Of a stretch of DNA of 5,730 nt, positions 4,601-5,730 are shown piece after piece. The translations under genes and the position numbers were made by a program. Every line of letters starts with the position of its first letter. The first letter of the stretch is position 1. A model generated the notes under the pieces. The model saw only the letters and a list, made by a program, of their open reading frames with translations. It was not told the DNA's origin and did no database searches. The stretch lies in assembly GCA_946540705.1 (NCBI GenBank), contig CAMNJD010000327.1, forward strand, positions 1 to 5,730. Reading direction: 5' to 3'. The stretch comes from an uncultured Ruminococcus sp. Lineage in GTDB: Bacteria > Bacillota > Clostridia > Oscillospirales > Ruminococcaceae.

Positions 4601-5730
4601 GCAGAGAACGGCACACAGACAGCCTACTATGTGGATACTGTCGGATTTCAGGTGATGCCCGATTTTCTGAAGCCGCAGCCGCCGGAACCGATTTCTGTTC
4701 CGGGCTATGACCTGACAATCGACACGACACAAACGCCGTATATTCAGCTTGGCTATACGCGGGAGGAATATCTCGGCGGCATAGATGCAGACGGACATGA
4801 GCGGAGAGACAATATCGCAGAGCAGCGGCATATTTTCTGGATTGCGACCGAACCTGACGGCACAGTGACAATCGACACAGTAGACGGCGATGAACTGAAC
4901 TATGATCTTCGCAATCCTGACGAACGGGAACGGCTGGTCACCGAAATCAAGAGATTCCTCGACACCGCCGATATGAACACGCTCTGGATGGACGGCGGCA
5001 CGGATACACGGAGCATGACAGCGATGGAACCGCCCAAGAGATTGCCGGAAGAACCGGTGCTTGCTGCGGAAGATGCCGCGAAGATTTATCAGTTGGTGCG
5101 CTATCGTTCGGCAGATGGCGCAGACCTGTTCGGAGAATCCTATGACACACTGGAGGATGCGCAGGATGCCGGAAACGATGCAATCAGGAGCGGTTTGTTT
5201 ACCGGCTATGCCGTTCTGAACCGGGCTGAACGCAAGGTAGAGGTTTATGACGGAGACTTCCCGCTGCAAGGTGTTTTCAGCGATGAGGTATATGCAAACA
5301 GCGGCGAATGGCAGACCCTGACTGTGCATACGCGCGGGCAGCAGCCTGCCCCGGCAGAGGATACGCCGGAATTCAGCGGGACAATCCGCGAGGGTGACCG
5401 ATTCCGCTATATGGGGAAGGAATGGGAGGTTTCCAATCTGCAAGGCGGTATCTATCCCGATGATGTTGTGATTATGCGGGAGGAGCAGACCGGACAGCAC
5501 AGCTATACAGTGCAGCAGAATGTTGACCGCTTTACGCTGGCGCGGGAAGGCGTTTATCTCGGAAACAGGAGCGATTCGCCGCAGGAAGAACCGCAGCCGC
5601 GCGATTTTACCGATCAGGAAAGGCTGCTGACTGTGAAAGCCAGTGCGGGAAGTCTGCGGACAATGATTGAGAGCAACTTCGATCAGCCGAAGGAACAGCT
5701 CCGCAGCTTTGCGACTGATTATGTGGATGA
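1643..5730 (+). CDS. Giant multi-domain mobile-element protein with YodL domain (3' end outside window)
   Basis: The start ATG 1643 has AGGAGG 10 bases upstream, and an in-frame stop at 1619 rules out earlier starts. The frame stays open for 1,362 codons to the window edge. Residues about 1-235 form a globular domain (FLQFQGRVFKHSP, WELANSPVKPGETAIEFFD, VPPWQWT) resembling the N-terminal ArdC-like region of large helicase/methylase proteins of Firmicutes conjugative elements. About 240-445 is a disordered G/D/E/R/P-rich linker containing the nested gene. About 468-562 is a domain with REEYGIGGRSGSGSSD, well known from those giant proteins. A P/Q-rich linker (about 707-723) and a small domain with YAGNGKFCESLEDA (about 724-790) follow, then a likely coiled coil (about 803-840). 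About 903-1010 is a YodL domain: FQIYQIKPEEKYHF, YDLVYTGRL, GHSLSTSDVV, AYYVDTVGF. Smaller polyvalent-type domains follow, including IREGDRFRYMGKEW and GGIYPDDV (about 1243-1310). No catalytic motif is seen in this part. The role is probably in element transfer or defence evasion, which is inference. Confidence 0.85.
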   Translation, partial: MAKSENLTPLSGYSDAGNKKLTEMARNSAVMSEFLQFQGRVFKHSPSVALEFFVQKPDTQFIASARQWELANSPVKPGETAIEFFDHDGNIYSMYDFSQCDAEVPPWQWTVTSRNAAAVKAGLDVPEGSSLLETLTRRACSPELIVDTMQRLNIPPQQHKAFGASMTMCIGEIIAGRLAISGGNFAVKPNHAAFQMLQSNAQRMMFLAISARAARRTLLEVENFIVESMAEKQVAAQEDKKDDLRTVDEPDRIRKAGTGGERVPGDSERAAAELSDESRREEGGRRDGMGSDTGASQQEDDGVVPGVQTEHGERNPDVVHLQPDRGDIPTEHRDGADDGGRTDRELRTGVDVLHGGQLPGVGGSPAVSAPVSDDGAGDRPERMGVSDDAGQAVRTDEPAPEHGVRGQSDMGTNPAVLHGQHGDAGENPDPADGSGRDGITESPQEKPLPETDGGSSVSDADSDEKTRLLHEELKRGSEVQYSKLRISAFYLNRHPNTKEFAAYLREEYGIGGRSGSGSSDVWHDGKGMRITSADKRSRYQFSWAQVAKELSVLIDRGEYLTAADIQREIEETEHLLSDEETDEEDRRNYTERLEKLRSHPLLSVQSPAGKPVPIPSETREAMLRDFKEKHGLAGTLIVKQNRGKSDGTDKTYDLILKTGSAIEYQETLFVKHGKEIFSAELLEKALSEHEQSDVFKAFLASRPATLFTEQPETPVPAPEQPQQEYLSVDGRVRFTIQMPSEQDTRFNVMQWSKVNGQGFAYAGNGKFCESLEDAQTYIETELARYNATHTPSGLTEAEISERMTGYLREQLSQNEQMQNALANSDAQNQRMELEQQAQRILTLALRSYLEGNAVAAPLSEREVSDFAMHYEQIPAVHDRVTDELLRSLTESQKRDTPVNISDGEFQIYQIKPEEKYHFIRWESFDSNRDAGLTAADYDLVYTGRLADIEGETTQQKLNAIFRMLNDGEKPEGYAGHSLSTSDVVLIAENGTQTAYYVDTVGFQVMPDFLKPQPPEPISVPGYDLTIDTTQTPYIQLGYTREEYLGGIDADGHERRDNIAEQRHIFWIATEPDGTVTIDTVDGDELNYDLRNPDERERLVTEIKRFLDTADMNTLWMDGGTDTRSMTAMEPPKRLPEEPVLAAEDAAKIYQLVRYRSADGADLFGESYDTLEDAQDAGNDAIRSGLFTGYAVLNRAERKVEVYDGDFPLQGVFSDEVYANSGEWQTLTVHTRGQQPAPAEDTPEFSGTIREGDRFRYMGKEWEVSNLQGGIYPDDVVIMREEQTGQHSYTVQQNVDRFTLAREGVYLGNRSDSPQEEPQPRDFTDQERLLTVKASAGSLRTMIESNFDQPKEQLRSFATDYVD
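2352..2357 (+). promoter_or_regulatory. Internal ribosome binding site for the nested gene
   Basis: AGGAGG lies 9 bases ahead of ATG 2367, inside codons of the giant gene that read AQEDKK. A perfect site at ideal spacing in the middle of a long gene supports separate initiation of the nested frame and fixes its start at 2367 rather than at earlier in-frame codons. Confidence 0.7.
2367..2960 (+). CDS. Nested TnpV-like protein, overprinted inside the giant gene
   Basis: 197 residues in a different frame of the same strand, wholly inside the giant gene. The protein looks real. The N-terminus is MTYEQWMNLTESEKLAL, the middle is rich in aromatics (AWFPEYKQ, PMWYIFNP), and the C-terminal half (about 101-187) follows the pattern of the TnpV family of transposon-associated proteins: PIGSYG, then a helical stretch, EID (136-138) followed by A141, and a closing helix with MRERIL. 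TnpV proteins are small, helical and of unproven function, and are common in Clostridia mobile elements; at 197 residues this one is longer than those I recall, through an extra N-terminal part. Base choice is unusual: by hand count only 12 of 198 codons end in T, and every one of these is followed by a codon starting with C or T. This keeps the other frame open. There is no membrane segment. The family call is moderate; reality as a protein is likely. Confidence 0.7.
   Translation: MTYEQWMNLTESEKLALAESEYPEIPKEQLRNFLTKAVVKKVDGVMGWEVTQEHRNKKTTAWFPEYKQSMVNGIPMWYIFNPIEGTYRLNIETEPTMEEEPIGSYGQAWMYFMEDNYPEWVEVLRFQHRYLTMAREIDRSAWAYRMMLDKQYEQMNPRPNTGFEDNLTWERTRQFYTDSMVMRERILIPPTGLDETA

Noticed and set aside
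4343..5500. Long antisense open frame (385 codons) opposite the YodL region
   Set aside because: Its codons align exactly with the giant gene's codons, so antisense stops would need TTA, CTA or TCA codons, which this gene seldom uses. The translation shows no recognisable domain, and the plus frame explains the DNA.

Overview
The window looks like part of a Clostridia chromosome (Oscillospiraceae or Ruminococcus-like) carrying an integrated mobile element. This rests on three things: Gram-positive style Shine-Dalgarno (SD) and promoter sequences, an AT-rich cargo or host gene next to a GC-richer block, and protein families typical of Firmicutes conjugative elements (YodL domain, TnpV-like, polyvalent multi-domain proteins). 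Host assignment is inference.

Layout. Positions 1-399 (minus strand) hold the N-terminal third or so of a membrane-anchored alpha/beta hydrolase. It has a very clean promoter at 462-490 and an inverted repeat at the start of its transcript. Composition then shifts, and all larger genes read rightward. 517-1263 encodes a duplicated winged-helix DNA-binding protein with a basic tail. Its 3' end is overlapped on the minus strand by what looks like a complete small RNA gene: extended -10 promoter, two hairpins and a U-rich terminator, about 75 nt in all. From 1264 to 1469 there is no convincing gene. That stretch holds a promoter-like element with a perfect palindrome over its -10, then a GC-rich leader with three GGCGGTG copies. 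A possible 47-residue protein follows at 1470-1613.

From 1643 to the right edge runs one uninterrupted reading frame of at least 1,362 codons, the start of a giant multi-domain mobile-element protein. It has an N-terminal globular domain, a roughly 200-residue disordered linker, a YGIGG-motif domain, further small domains, a coiled coil, and a YodL domain near residues 903-1010. It is cut off by the window end.

The most striking point is that a second gene, 2367-2960, lies entirely inside this giant frame in another frame of the same strand. It has its own AGGAGG site and encodes a folded-looking, TnpV-like 197-residue protein. The giant protein's own frame stays open across it and reads there as a G/D/E/R/P-rich linker without any aromatic residue or cysteine. 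This is a good candidate for genuine overprinting: the linker of one protein doubles as the gene for another. How the genes cooperate is not visible. By family context they likely belong to the maintenance, regulation or transfer module of the element.
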